Shown one piece after another: positions 1 to 11,984 of a stretch of 64,000 nucleotides of DNA. Each line of letters starts with the position of its first letter. The stretch's first letter is position 1. Source of the stretch: Telopea speciosissima (Eukaryota > Streptophyta > Magnoliopsida > Proteales > Proteaceae). A program made the position numbers and the translations under genes. Below the pieces are notes generated by a model. The model made no database searches. It was not told the DNA's origin and saw nothing but the letters and a program-made list of their open reading frames with translations. Location: assembly GCF_018873765.1 (NCBI RefSeq), contig NC_057917.1:56602464-56666463 (forward strand). Direction: 5' to 3'.

Positions 1-306
1 CTGTTTGTCTCCCTCTGAATGTGCCGTAGGAAATTTGAGGTTCTCTGCACACACAACAAGGAAAAAAGGAGGGGGGGGGTGGAAGAACCCGTATGAGTTT
101 CTGTTATTGTTCAAGATTAAATATGATTTATGTTTTCTATTCCGGAAAATCAGATTTTTCTTTCCTAGCGTATATGTAATGGTCCTGTTATTTTGTTTGG
201 CACAGTAACATGAGCCGTACACTCTCTTACTGTTGGCGTAATTCTTTCAATTGATACATGCTGGTTCTTGCCTGACATCCATTGTCCAAAAAGCAAGGAA
301 TAGCTT
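1..306 (+). other. Upstream / 5' untranslated sequence of the CREST gene
   Basis: No conserved coding sequence is seen. A run of nine G sits at about 70-79. The sequence is the likely 5' untranslated region or a leader intron of the downstream gene, but no transcription start can be assigned. Confidence 0.35.
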
Positions 307-3300
307 ATGAATCCTCAGAGTACTCTAAATTCTTCTAGAGCCCTTGAGGGGGTTCATGGAGTGCATCTGGTGTCTCGATCACCATTTGTAACTGAAGAGA
401 TTCCCCAAAATGGGGAATTCGATCGCTCCATCTCTGAAGATTCAGCTTTTGGAGCTAATCGGAAGCTATTAATGCAGTGAGTTCTAAGACGCTTTTCAAT
501 GTATTCTAGCACTGTACTGTTTATCAATTTATCATTTGCTTCAGAAGCTAATTATTTATTCTTAGAACTCTGAAGTTTGAAACTGTTGCTTTTCCTTCAT
601 GTATAGCAGAACAGATGTAAACTATGTAGCTTATGATTAGGGGTGTAAATGAATAGCCGAAGTCCGTTTCCGTATCTGTGTCCGTATTCGTTTAGCACTA
701 TCCGAATCCGTCTGAAAGCTAAACGAATGCGGACACGGATAGGCTGTAGCTATCCGAAAAGCTATATTTACATGTAAATGGATAAAATATCCGATCCGTA
801 TCCGTTTAGCGCTATCCGAATCCGTCCGATAGCTAATCGAATGCAGATGCGGATATAGCACTATCCGAGCCGAATCCGATCCGTTTACAGCCCTACTTAT
901 GATTGAGATTATTGATGTAAAACACAGAGACAAACTGTGAGGTGCACTAAGCTCAGCAAACCTCAAATACCTACTAGTCTACAAAGTTCATTCCACATAG
1001 CATGTGTAAATATATAAATAAAATACTTATTATGTTACCTGAGTTTGGGTATGGGTATGTGTTGAGAAGCTGGATCTACCCTGACCCTGAAACTTGGGTT
1101 ATTGGACACTTATTCAAAATAGGTACTTTTATGGAGACATGTCTAAGATGTGTCTAGAAAGGGGTTGATAATTGATCTGTCAAAAAGTGGGTTAATCTTC
1201 TTCTTCATAGTGTTGTCTTGAACGTCTAACTGCAAGGTGCTCATCATACACATCCCATACCCTACCCATGTAATGTCGTGTCAAAACAGGTACTCAAAGC
1301 TACATAAAGTGTGAAAGTAACCAGAATTGTATTAGGCGATATACATGAAAGTTATGTAAATTATATATAAGGATTTAAGGTTCTCTAGATGAGAATCCGT
1401 TGGGAGGAATCTCTACCTTGGCTGCTATTTATACAATGTAGGGGCTTATTTGGCCAATCCAACTGTTGAAAAGATTGAGCACCCCTTGCGTTGTCTACTG
1501 GTCTGACTTCCTCTAGTGTATTTTCTCCCTTTGTATTTCCAGCATTCAAAACAGTTGAGCCATGGAGAGTGATGCGGCTATTCAGTGTTGGATAGATAGA
1601 GGACCACTGCTGATTGCCCACCTGTCAGGTTTTGAAGCCAAACGAAATCATGTACCCCACTGTTTATTGAATCATTTCCCCGAATCCTGTTCAAAATTGA
1701 CCTGTTGATTGTCTCAGATGCTCTGATGCTTTTAAGTTGAAACTTAAACATGAGGCAAGGGTAATGTTGGCCACATCCACAAAATTTAAGCGCCAACTAA
1801 GCTGCCACGTGGCTGGATGAAAGAGCACAAAAGCACCCACTTAGAGACTCCTCTATAGGTTGCTCACCTATAGAAACCACACCCAATAGACAATTGAATA
1901 TTAAGATCCAACTAAATAGAAGCATTTGAATATTAAGACAGGTGAATACAACAAAGTACTTGACATGGCCAGATTTCAGAATTTTGAGTGCCATTTTATG
2001 TAGTTTGAAAATGTATTGGAATACAAATTAAAACAACTTATATTTTTTTGTTGCATCTTTTTTCCAGACGCATATGGAAGCAGAAGCCAGCATACTTGAG
2101 GCCCGTCCACTGTAATATCCGAGGTATTCCTAGGACAACTAGCTTTGTTTGGTAGTTAATATAGCCCCACTGCTGTCGGTTGGCACATGCTTCCTGAACA
2201 TTGTATTGGTGTCTATTTCTATCTGCTCACATCTTTTTTCTGTACATCTTCCCTGTTTTAGGTGATCACAACCTGATAGAAACAATTGCTAATGTGCTCA
2301 CTTCACTTCCTTTTATTGCCCTTGGAATCCATGCCCCAAGGCAAGAATAAAAGATCTCCTTGTTACTTAAATATTGAATTTTTATCAAATTAAATCATAG
2401 TGTTTGATAACTTTTTTTATTAAGGTTGCAGGAAGAACTTGAATAGTAAGCTATATGCTAATTCATTAATTGGTGTTGGAGTTGCTTCAAGTTTATACCA
2501 TGCTTCAAGAGGAGAACTGAAGAAGTATCTAAGATGGGCCGATTATACAATGATAGCCACTACAACAGTTGTAAGTTCGAGTTGATTTTAGGAATTATTT
2601 TGGTGCAGGAGTTGTAGTTGATTAGAAGTACACAAAAGATCTTACTGAGAAGTTTCAAAGCTTCAACTAAACTGAATAAATTTAGCATTCTTGTTAGTTA
2701 TATGAATAAGTTACTTATGCAATTGAACCCAAATACATTTTTCTTTAATTTAATCTAGCAATGCCAGCATTTATAGATATTCTTAGCATATTTTGCTCCC
2801 TACCAATTTTGAATGCCTTTTTCAGCTTGGTAGAAGTTCATGCCTAAATGTTCAAACGAAATAGATGCATCAACGTTTAGGAGAAGGCCCATAAGTAAAT
2901 GCATTTAGTGGGAAAATGTGGCTTGCTTATTGCCATTAAGAGAAACTCTTAACATGTTTAGTGCCTAGAAAAAAAAATTTCATGTAAAAGATAAGGGGCA
3001 GAGTGGGGAATGAGAGAAACATATTTTTCAGTAAAATTCTCTCCAGGTCATCTTCTTCTGAACACGAAATATCCTGTTCCAATGCAATTGATATTGGGAT
3101 TGAAGCACAAAGTCAGGAAAATTAAACATGGGAAAAGTAGACCTTGCTGTCATCTGCAGCACCAGACTGAAGGAATAAGACCACATTTTACTATGGAATA
3201 TAGTCCAGATTGTGCGTTTAGCATTATATTTTTGTCCGTGCTTTCATGTTTCCAACTGTACGGTTTGTATATTTTGCCATGTGAAGATTTGTTGCTCTCC

Positions 3301-6300
3301 TACAATAATTATGAAATTTTGTAACGACTACAGATGCTGATTCTCTTCCAATTGTATCAGTTTTTTTTTTTTTTTTTTGGGGGGGGGGGGGGGTGGGGAA
3401 TTCAAGTAGAAAAATTAATTCATCAAAGTGATCCCATTCCTTGTTAAATGCCTTTGAAGTGGTAAAGTAATAAAAATATCTTGGTAATGAAAATGAATGA
3501 AAAAATCTCTCTAAATCAGTAAGGGAAGCGACTCGTCAAAATAGACTCAAACAAAGAAAGTAGCAGTACATGTACAGCCCTTCCTGTGACTTACATAAGA
3601 TCCTTAATTAGAATATCAAGAGAACAACAGTAGCATGAATCCGTGGTTCTGGACACATCATATTTTTTCTTTTACATTCTCTCTCTCTAAAAAAAAGAGC
3701 GTGCCCAGTGCATGAGGCTCCCACAACTGCGCTGTCTGGGGAGGGTCATAATGTACGTAGCCTTACATTTTCTCTCTCTCTCTCTTGAGATCAACATTTA
3801 TGGATTTGTTTTATTTTGTCTCATACTCTTTTTTCCCCTTCCACCTCACACTTTATCTTTCTTCTTTCATTTTTATTCCTAAAATTGGGGCAAAGGGTGA
3901 AGATTGCTGAATAGTTCATGAGACAAATAGCAAGAACTTTCCAAATAAATGTTGGGTTGAAACTTTAGATCTTAAGAAGGTGATGATAACATGACAATGG
4001 AAGAGTGCTTCTGCTTCCTCGATTAACCCTTAGAACTGTCACTAAAACAAGTCAAATCATAATATAAGAAGGTATTATCTTGCAAAACCTAGTGGGCAAG
4101 CCTTGGTGCAACAGTTAAGTTGCGCTATTGCAACCATCAGGTTGTGGGTCTGAAACATGGAAACTGCCTCTCCGCAAAGCGGGGGTAAGGCTGCATACAT
4201 TTGCCCCTCCCAAACCCTGCAGTAGCAGGAGCCTCGATACTGGGACATTCATTATCTTGCAGAACCTGATAAGAGCAGTTGATCTAAGTATTTGAAAGCA
4301 GGTAATTATGATGAGGAAAATCGCTCTTATAACTTTGTTTAATACATTTTATTTTATTATTTTCGGTAATTATGTATGGACTATTTTTTTTTTTTTGGTG
4401 AATAAAAATGTATGGACTGTTTTTTTTTGGTCTGTCAAGTTATAAGATCCATGAAGAGGCCATTTTTCCTTACTATAGAGGAACAATAAATTATGAGTTA
4501 CTTAAATAGTTACTTAAAGTAACTATTTAAGTAACTCATAATTTATTGTTCCTCTATAGTAAGGAAAAATGGCCTCTTCATGGATCTTATAACTTGACAG
4601 ACCACTTTTAAGCCACGTGGAAATTTCCTTTGGTCAAATAGACCATTGGATGGGAAGCACTTTCCTTCGAGTTTTGGACCTATCTCTACTGTATGGCCAG
4701 TATGTCATGGAATTTGCTTTCTATTTTCAACAGTTGAATCAAAGTTGCCAAACTTGAATTTTCAACCAATTTCAAAGCCTTGGATCAACATTTGGGGAAA
4801 TCAGATTGGACTGAAACTTACCAGACTGATAGATGATGATGTGGACATCGCATTCATGAAATTTGAGAACAGAGCTATCACATGCTAAGGACCCCTGCAC
4901 TTACAGTAGGCAAAAGTTGCTCTTCACAGAAAGTACATGTTTTACTATATTCTGAATTTCTTAGTTAGTAGTTTGTATACTTTACTTGGGAAACTTAATT
5001 GCAAAATGGTTTCTTTTTTATTTGGTGTTTGAGTCAGTTCTTTTCGATTAGGATTTAGTCAAGTGATCCTCAGCACACTATAAAATTTCATGAAATAATG
5101 ACTATATATTAAGGAGATTAGGGAGTTCTTAACAAGCTTCAGTGAAACAAGGTAAACTTTCTTCTCTGAATTGCTGTATGGTGCTGGAACTTTTTGTTGT
5201 CTTTTAAGTTCAATGCTTTTTAAAATCTATGTTTCAGGAAATGAATGAATTTCTAGTGAACGGAGAATATGTTGTTTAATACATCCCAATGAAATCCAAT
5301 CATATGTAGAATTACCAGTTGTGGTACTTATATGCCATCTTAAGTGTCGAGAGAATGGATATGTGATTTTGTACAATTTAACATTCCATAGATGTTATGA
5401 ATGATCAGAAAAATGATCTTGCAGGTAGGCACACCTTGCTGAAGTTGATGCCATTTCATTCATAAATGTGCCTACCAGAAGTAATTATCTGATAATGCAT
5501 TTAAATATTCCACATTATTTATGACTTTTTATGCAGGTTGATGCATCATGTAGATGCTCTATGTGTACTGATGCATCATATGTAGAGCAGTAGCTTATAC
5601 GTTTCCTAAGTGCCATTTCTTGTCCTTGATAGATTAATATGGTACCTCCTTTCATTTTACTGCCAGCAGTTTAGGGTTTGCCCCGTGGCAGATAAAGATC
5701 TTTTCATGATGTTGATAGCTCTTTTTTGTTTTTTGGCAGTGCCTGTCGAGGGCGCTAAGGAATGAGAATCCAAAGTTGCTGATGGCAGCTTCCGCTGCAT
5801 TTCTACCTTTCCAACCTTTAATGGTTTCAGTAGTTCACACAGGGTTGATGGAGGTATCATCTGTTTCTTCCTTTTCTCTGATTCCCCCTGCCCCAAAAAA
5901 AATTTGTTGTGGAATTCAAACTAAGGTTCTTTTTTACCAGTTATTTTTAGAGATTTATAGTGTTAATTTATAAAGTCATCTGTGGAATTGTTATCATATT
6001 CGTATTACAACGTCCTCTGTTGAAATTCCAATGTTGTCTTCACTATTACCTTCTGACATTTTTCCCCTGTAAAATGACAATTATATGATTTTTAGCCTGA
6101 CATAAAATTTATTTGTAATTAACTAATGAGGTAATGAGTGTACATTTCAAATATCTTGTTTTCTTTTTTAACTTAGTACGGTAAAAATATGGACAAGCAT
6201 CTATCTAATACAACTCATGAATTTGCATACGGTTTTGGATAGAGCTTATGGTTTTGGACTGTAAGATTATGTTCATCTAGTTCCTTCGCACTCCTTCGAA

Positions 6301-7565
6301 ATGTACGGTCGTTTGATGAAAATGGTGGTTTAGAATCTACGAATGATGGCTTGGAATTTGTAATTGACTGGGGCAGACACTTGTATAAATAGGATCTGTT
6401 GAAGTCAAGTTTGGGTGAGTTGTTTCTTTGAACTGTTTTTGGGTGAGCTTTGCTTGTGGTCTGTTACCTCGTTTGTTCATCTAAGTTCTGGTGTCCTTAT
6501 TTTCCTCTTGTTCTTATTTTCTCCATCAATATTTCTGATCTCATCATGTACACAGGCCTAGACAATCAATGTTTTTCTATCTTTTAACTTATCAGCAGTT
6601 TGAGAAGTCTTTTTCATGGATCAATACCATGATCATCAGGGTGTTTAGATGATCTTTTATGGTCTAATTAGGATAACAGTCATACTCTTATATTTGCTGT
6701 TTAAGTATGAGCTGATCCACTTTGTCTCTTCTTAATCTAAAACTAAGGATTGATCCTCAAGGGAAAAACGAAAGTTCATCTTATGTAACAAGCACTTGGA
6801 TCAATTAGAGGAATCAAGTTATTTTTTTGAGTGAAAGGATCTATGACTTTTCACATTCCTTTTTATGCAATGTCACTCTTGGTTTTTTTTTTTTTTTAGT
6901 TATTCCGGTCTATTTTCTTAGTTATTGATGCTGATAGTGTTTTTTTTGCCCTCACCTTCTAGCAAGGTATAGTTTATGTTTGAATATTTTTCTCTAATAG
7001 AACAGTGAATTTTATCTGCCTTTCATGAAACCTATATTCATTATCAGCTTTCTGCCTGCACACTTTAGCTGGAAACTTTCTCAACTCTTGTTACTTTCTT
7101 GTGGTCAGTAAAGTTCAATATCTCTGGCCCCTCCTTTTGATTTGTGCATTCATTTATTACTGAAAGGATCTTTTTCCTTGGTTTATGGTTTTTCTGGTCT
7201 GATCCACTGAGCCACACCTAAGATCAATTCCCTCGAGTGATGCTTTCTTATAATTATTACTATTGTAATCCTTAGAAATATATGTAGAGACATTGTTGCA
7301 TCTATACCGACACGCCTTCAGGGCTCATTCTGTTCTTTAACCATATTAATTGCTCTCTTCATTGTTCTTCCAGGTAGCATTTGCAAAAAGAGCATTTAAG
7401 GAACCAGATCTGAGAATGGCCCACAACCTTCATAAAATGTCATCTATTTTGAGTGGCGCTCTTTTTGTTGCTGATGATTTTTTCCCCAGAACACCCTATA
7501 TTCATGCTGCTTGGCATCTTGCTGCAGCTATTGGTGTTGGGACATGTAATAAACTTCTTGAATGA
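307..7565 (+). CDS. CREST-superfamily membrane protein, alkaline phytoceramidase (aPHC)-like, six exons
   Basis: Read as join(307-476, 2068-2123, 2262-2340, 2432-2570, 5740-5853, 7374-7565), giving about 249 aa. The start is the first ATG after an in-frame TAG at 301-303. The product has a polar N-terminus of about 60 residues, then several hydrophobic segments. The SSLYH motif, an Asp in RWADYTM and a final HAAWH fit the S-x3-H, D, H-x3-H metal-site pattern of the CREST superfamily (alkaline ceramidases, PAQR, Per1). By family this would be a membrane hydrolase of ceramide-type lipids; substrate is inferred, not shown. Introns are GT-AG except intron 3 (2341-2431), which begins GC and keeps the frame exactly. 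Introns 1 and 4 hold transposons. The frame is open across all six exons with no stop, so the gene looks intact. Exon borders come from splice consensus and frame continuity, not transcripts. Confidence 0.8.
638..895. mobile_element. hAT-type MITE, 258 bp, in intron 1 of the CREST gene
   Basis: It starts TAGGGGTGTAAA and ends TTTACAGCCCTA, which are imperfect inverted termini. It is flanked by an exact 8-bp direct repeat CTTATGAT (630-637 and 896-903), the size hAT transposases make. The interior is built of repeated TATCCG-type words in both orientations and has no coding capacity. Its termini match the larger hAT-type elements at 23.9, 29.1, 31.7 and 37.2 kb. Confidence 0.85.
3361..3398. 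repeat. Poly-T/poly-G junction
   Basis: Eighteen T are followed by fifteen G, one T and four G, in intron 4 of the CREST gene. This is a homopolymer junction whose length is likely to vary between alleles or be misread. Confidence 0.9.
4091..4250 (+). mobile_element. Au-type SINE with target-site duplication
   Basis: This is a tRNA-derived SINE of about 160 bp in intron 4 of the CREST gene. It has the recognisable order GGGCAAGCCTTGGTGCAAC, then a B-box-like GTGGGTCTGAAAC, then CTGCCTCTCCGCAAAG, then GTAAGGCTGC, then a CCTGCAGTAGCAGGAGCC-like hairpin, as in plant Au SINEs. Flanking 17-bp repeats (4074-4090 and 4251-4267) differ at one base, which is a clear target duplication. The family call rests on recalled sequence similarity. 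Confidence 0.85.
4428..4604. repeat. Perfect palindrome, 88-bp arms, 1-nt centre
   Basis: Positions 4428-4515 and 4517-4604 are exact reverse complements around the single base 4516. The palindrome lies in intron 4 of the CREST gene, so the transcript would form a very stable hairpin. It could be a recent inverted duplication, a small foldback element or an assembly artefact. Confidence 0.9.
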
Positions 7566-8231
7566 TATTTGATCTCGAGCTTCACGGAAAAGATCAGGTT
7601 AGCTTATTCTCTGAGGTCATAGTAACCATTCATGTATCTCATGTAATTTGTATAAATCCCATTCTTGTCCTTGAGGAACTTGTCTTATAAATATTACCAA
7701 AATTATTATACTCTTTATCCTAGTTATAAATCCATATCCTGTGATTTTGGTTTAATCCTTCAGTGTTAGCTAGCTATTAACAATTTAATGTATAAAGCTC
7801 TTTCCTTTGTTCCTTCAATGGTCCAATTTTGTGAAATAGAATTTGACTTTCCAATCAGTTCTCAAAGCATTATATTGACAGGTAGCAATTTAAGTCAAAT
7901 TAGACTCAAAATTAACCTATAGCTCGATTATGATGAGGGCTTGTATTACACATTTTTATATTTTTAACAGTTCATTAACTTATTTGTTGTATATTCTCTC
8001 AATTGCTAACAATGATGCTAATACCATTTCTGGTGCCTAGATTTGAATTTTGAAGAGCACAATATTCAATTTTTGAACCCATGCTTCAGATTTTAGAAAA
8101 TTATTTTGTTAGATTTAGATGGGTTTAGAAGGACGTATGTTTCCTTTAACCTATTACATTGTGTACTTGAGATGGAAACGTCTTGAGTTGCTGCTCTTGT
8201 ATTTAATAACCTTGTAATTGCTGTCAGTATT
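7566..8231. other. 3' flank of the CREST gene
   Basis: AT-rich sequence containing the presumed 3' untranslated region. No further gene, repeat or RNA is recognised. Confidence 0.4.
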
Positions 8232-8431
8232 GGGAGAAAGAACACTACCTGGGTGTGTGCGGTGTGCTGCCCCTACGCCCAGACACAGGGACGGGGGAAA
8301 TGATTGCCGTGCCCCCATTTGAAAGGCAGAATTTCCCGGGGGGCGCGGCGGTCATTTCGTTCACCCCTGTGTATGGGACTCTGGGTGCAAGGGCAGCATA
8401 CCGCACACGCCCAGATAGTGTTCTCTTTCCC
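8232..8431. mobile_element. Palindromic MITE copy A, about 200 bp
   Basis: It begins GGGAGAAAGAACACTACCTG and ends in the near reverse complement. Most of its length pairs left arm with right arm (GTGTGCGGTGTGCTGCCC against its complement near the other end). Relatives lie at 8478-8660 and 20675-20864, with a partial copy ending at 27850. Target duplication was not resolved. Confidence 0.75.
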
Positions 8432-8477
8432 ATTATTTATTCCCACATAAAGAGAAGAGATGAGAGTAATTAAAAAA

Positions 8478-8660
8478 GGAGAGAAAGAATTCTACCTGGT
8501 CGTGTGTGGTGTGCGGTCCCTGCGCCCAGACATAGGACCGTGCAAAATGACCGCTGCACCCCCAAGGAAATGACCAGGGGTGCGGTGGTCATTTTGCACA
8601 CCCTTGTGTCTGGGCGCAGGGGCGGTGTGCGTTGTGCAACCGGGTGGTGTTATCCTTCCC
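8478..8660. mobile_element. Palindromic MITE copy B
   Basis: Same family as copy A, 46 bp further on. It begins GGAGAGAAAGAATTCTACC and ends GTGTTATCCTTCCC. The inner arms TGCGCCCAGACATAGGACC and GTGTCTGGGCGCAGG are near complements. Confidence 0.7.
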
Positions 8661-9975
8661 ATATTATATGCATACTGAAACCTAGACTTTGTTAAGTGGG
8701 TTATGATTGAGCTTTTTTAGTTCCACGACTCAATGGGCTAAGATATTTAGGGTCAGTTAGGGCCGGGCTTGGGAAAACCCTGCTAGGGTCAAGCTGGGCT
8801 TGGGTTTAGATTAAGATCCCTAGGATTGGGCAGGGGTTTAGGCCAGGCTCGGCCGGTTGACACCCTAGTAAATCGTCTAATAGGGAGCATTTAATATAAG
8901 CTTGCCAATTGATTTGGTTTTGAACTTTGATACTCAAACTGAACATGTTCATGTTCAATTCCGTTTCGATTTGTATTCAGTCCTCTTCGGTCCCTACATT
9001 CCATAAACAAATTTGGACTGAATTTATTTGATTCGGTTTTCGGATCCGATTCTAATTTGACACCTTAATCATGGTTTTAGTGCACAGTATCGGATCAAAT
9101 ATATCGATCACCTGTAAAACCGATACGATACCATTACATATCGTCTGATACGATACAGATACTTCAAACCGTGCCCTTAATTTAATGTGGAAAAATAAAG
9201 TTTGGATTCCATGGATGAATGTGAGAGGGCAAATTTCCCTCCGTGTAATGGTATGTATCCCTGTGTATGTCAATGCATATCTATTGGTACTCCGATCAAT
9301 ACTATCCACTCTTCCATTGTCATGGTTTTTTAAATCTCTATTTTTCTACTTGGAAAATTTTAATTAGACTGAAATTTGATATGTAAATAAGAAACCTCCC
9401 ACAAAATTTGGATCTTAACTGAACTACAAACAGCAATTGAAACTAGCCAAAACCGATTATTAATTGCCTGATTTGGTCCTATCCATTAAAATGTGTATTA
9501 AACTGAAATTGGACCGAACCGATAAACTGGTTAGACCAGATCAGGTAATGATTATGGGGGCTTATATATGGGGTTGCTTATTAGGTTTTTCACTAAGTAC
9601 TCACTCGCTTAGACTGAGTTTATTACTCATATTAAAATGGAACATTTGAGTCCACAGGCAATATATAGTTATATACATGGGCTAAAAACACTTTCTTGGG
9701 CTTAATTGGCTGGTGTTTTAGGTCTTCGGATCGATTAAAAACTTAAATCAATTAGGAATTATAATAAGAAAAGATCACATTATTGATTGGTACAAGTTCG
9801 AAGGTTTCGAATCAATTTATTTATCAAGACAATTCTGGTCCTGACCCGGAAAAGGTAGAACTGATTACGACCGGCCAGTTTCAATTAACACTCCTAACCA
9901 AAGCACATACTCATAGAGTAGAGAAAACCCCAACCACATTACCTTTTTCTCCTCTTTCATCAATTTTTTAATTTG
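8661..9975. other. Intergenic, degenerate transposon remnants
   Basis: There is no gene. Two old hAT-type right ends can be seen: a GGCCGGGCTTGGG-rich stretch ending GGTTGACACCCTA near 8868, and another ending TTTGACACCTTA near 9068. A CGATACGATAC-type dispersed repeat occupies about 9080-9175. The rest is unassigned. Confidence 0.45.
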
Positions 9976-10574
9976 GAAAAATGTTCTCTGTGTTGGGGGC
10001 AGACACATGGTGGTTGGCAAAATGATCACCTCGCCTCCTGAAGGGCAGAAATATCACTCACATGTGCCTGGGCGCAACCTATGCTGTGGCATAGGTCGAG
10101 AACATCGACCCTTTTAATTTTTATTCATTTCCTTCTCTCTCCTTCCAAATCCTCATACTCTTATTCTTCTTCTTCTTCTTCAGAAACGCAATCAGCAAAT
10201 GAAATGCCATAGCTCGCTCCACTCACTCATTCAGATCAATTTTTATAATGTTTTCACTATATATAGGTTGACATTCAATCATTGTATGAGCATGGATTAC
10301 TGGATTGGTGTTGACTGATGATCTTAGTTAGATGAAGCATTATACGGGAGGTGGTCTCTCTAGATAATAGTCTTCAATTTTAACCCGTTCTAAAAGTGTA
10401 AAACATGTTTTATTATGTGTGGACCTATTAACGCATCAATTGTTATCTATTTCAGGGTTGGTCTGTGATCCAAGTTTATATAATAGTAACAATGCTCATA
10501 CATAACCGTACCCTAGCTAGTGATTATATGGAAAAGAGAGTATACAATATCAACAGAGAGGAGAGAGAAGGTAA
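9976..10574. other. Intergenic, possible degenerate MITE
   Basis: At about 9980-10110 there is a GTTCTC...GAGAAC arrangement enclosing AAAATGATCACC, which weakly resembles the palindromic MITE family at 8.2 kb. It is too diverged to delimit. The remainder is not recognised. Confidence 0.3.
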
Positions 10575-11200
10575 TTGCTATGGATCCGGGTAGGAGGTTC
10601 CATCCTGAATCTCGCCGCCACAGCCTCCACAATCACCTCCCTCCCCTCCAACTGCAACATCCCATCAAAAGCTATGGAGAAGGTGGGAACGCCGGTGTGT
10701 AGGCAGCACGATCCTGCCGGGCAGCTCGGCAATAGAGGATTCAAATTGCGCTGGAACAGATAGCTTCTTCCAGTTACAAAGATCAATCGAACGTGGGCGG
10801 CAATTCGCTTCAATCCTATGTGAAGGGCAAAAGCTCAGGCAAGGTGAATTTCACCATTTACAAGAACTGTTTCAAGGAAGGCACCGCCACGTTCAAGGGC
10901 TACGGGAAGGGATCGATTGATCACACAGTCGAGTTCACTATTTAAGGTGAGAACTACACCTGCAAGGACTACAACAAAAATGGGAACCAGCTTCCAATTA
11001 ACACTGAGAACTCGACCATGGAGACTATCTTGCACAACACTCTGGAGGAGTGCCAAAGGAAGTTGAGACGGGGCGAGACCAAGAGGTGTGTGGGCTACGT
11101 GTTCAATTGGGTTGGAGGGTCTGGTGTGTTAGAAGACAAACTCGACTACTATTCCAGAAAATTCTGGAGTTGCCGAGTGTGTTCCTTGAAGAGGGATGGA
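10575..11200 (+). pseudogene. Disrupted, unrecognised gene-like stretch
   Basis: GC is higher than in the flanks and the reading is protein-like, but split over frames. One piece near 10575-10680 reads ILNLAATASTITSLPSNC. A second near 10765-10945 reads SYVKGKSSGKVNFTIYKNCF and stops at an in-frame TAA at about 10943. The same frame then reopens with GENYTCKDYNKNGNQLPINT and RRGETKRCVGYVFNWVGG. I do not recognise the family. Intact cysteines and the repeated F-T-I/GYGKG pattern suggest a once real secreted or luminal protein. It looks like a dead gene copy. No poly-A tail or target duplication was seen, so a retrocopy origin is unproven. Confidence 0.4.
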
Positions 11201-11289
11201 GGGGAGACTAGGGGCGAGGCGGGAGTGATTGCAAATTTGCAGGGGTGGGAAAAGATACCACTGCTCATGTTTTTACGGTTGGATTCTTA

Positions 11290-11762
11290 AGTGTGAGTGT
11301 GAGTGTACTACATTTGAGAGGATGAAAATCCTAAAAAAAAAATTTGAAGAAAGAAGAAGCCAAGAGAATAGAGGCCGGATCTTCATCCACTCAAGTGCGA
11401 TGTACTGCCCAATGCAACTCACTTGTGCATCCCATGTGCACTTGATAGGACTGAGGCCAGTTCAAATTCTCATAAAATTTGGAAGAGTAGATTCCATGTG
11501 GATGGCTTTGTAGGCATACAAGAACTTAAGCCGAGTTCTGGAGAATACGTAATCTAGTTTAGGGTGTCACATGGGTCCATGGTTCAGGTTCTCGTACACC
11601 AGATGACGCACAAATGGAATCCACTCAGTCTTTTGGATTATTTTTTTGCACCATCTAGTATACGATAACCTGATCTAGCCTCGTCACATGGCATCCTATG
11701 AATGCACTTCCATAGTAGTTACTTGATCCTATTCAGCTTTATTTCATCGAGAATGGATCATT
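11290..11762. other. Intergenic, nothing recognised
   Basis: Low-complexity A-rich runs near 11330. No gene, repeat family or RNA is seen. Confidence 0.4.
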
Positions 11763-11916
11763 TGCACGTACCATACCAACAAGATGAACATACATGTGAG
11801 AGCCAATCACCTGTCCTATTTTTACTATTTATAAGGGGAGGAGGGGTTTTTATGGAAACAAAATTAAAATGTGATTGACTCTCACATGTGTTCACCTATT
11901 GATACGGTACATGCAG
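11763..11916. mobile_element. Foldback MITE, about 154 bp
   Basis: The left arm reads GCACGTACCATACCAACAAG, then ACATGTGAGAGCCAATCAC. The right arm carries its near complement (GTGATTGACTCTCACATGTG, then GATACGGTACATGC). Arms are about 45-50 bp at roughly 80-85 % identity around an AT-rich centre. No convincing target duplication. Confidence 0.65.
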
Positions 11917-11984
11917 AGGAACCGAACTCTATTTTATCAACCTGCGTGCTTTAGAACATGAAAATATGTTATTCTTTTCTTTCT

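Noticed and set aside
638-895. Possible satellite or CRISPR-like repeat made of TATCCG words
   Set aside because: Clean 8-bp target duplications and inverted termini show a hAT MITE. There are no regular spacers.
3010-3324. 104-aa open frame on the plus strand
   Set aside because: Intronic, no recognisable domain, composition like the surrounding non-coding DNA.
4646-4888. 80-aa open frame in intron 4 of the CREST gene
   Set aside because: It resembles no family, lies within an intron between repeats, and shows no clear coding signal.
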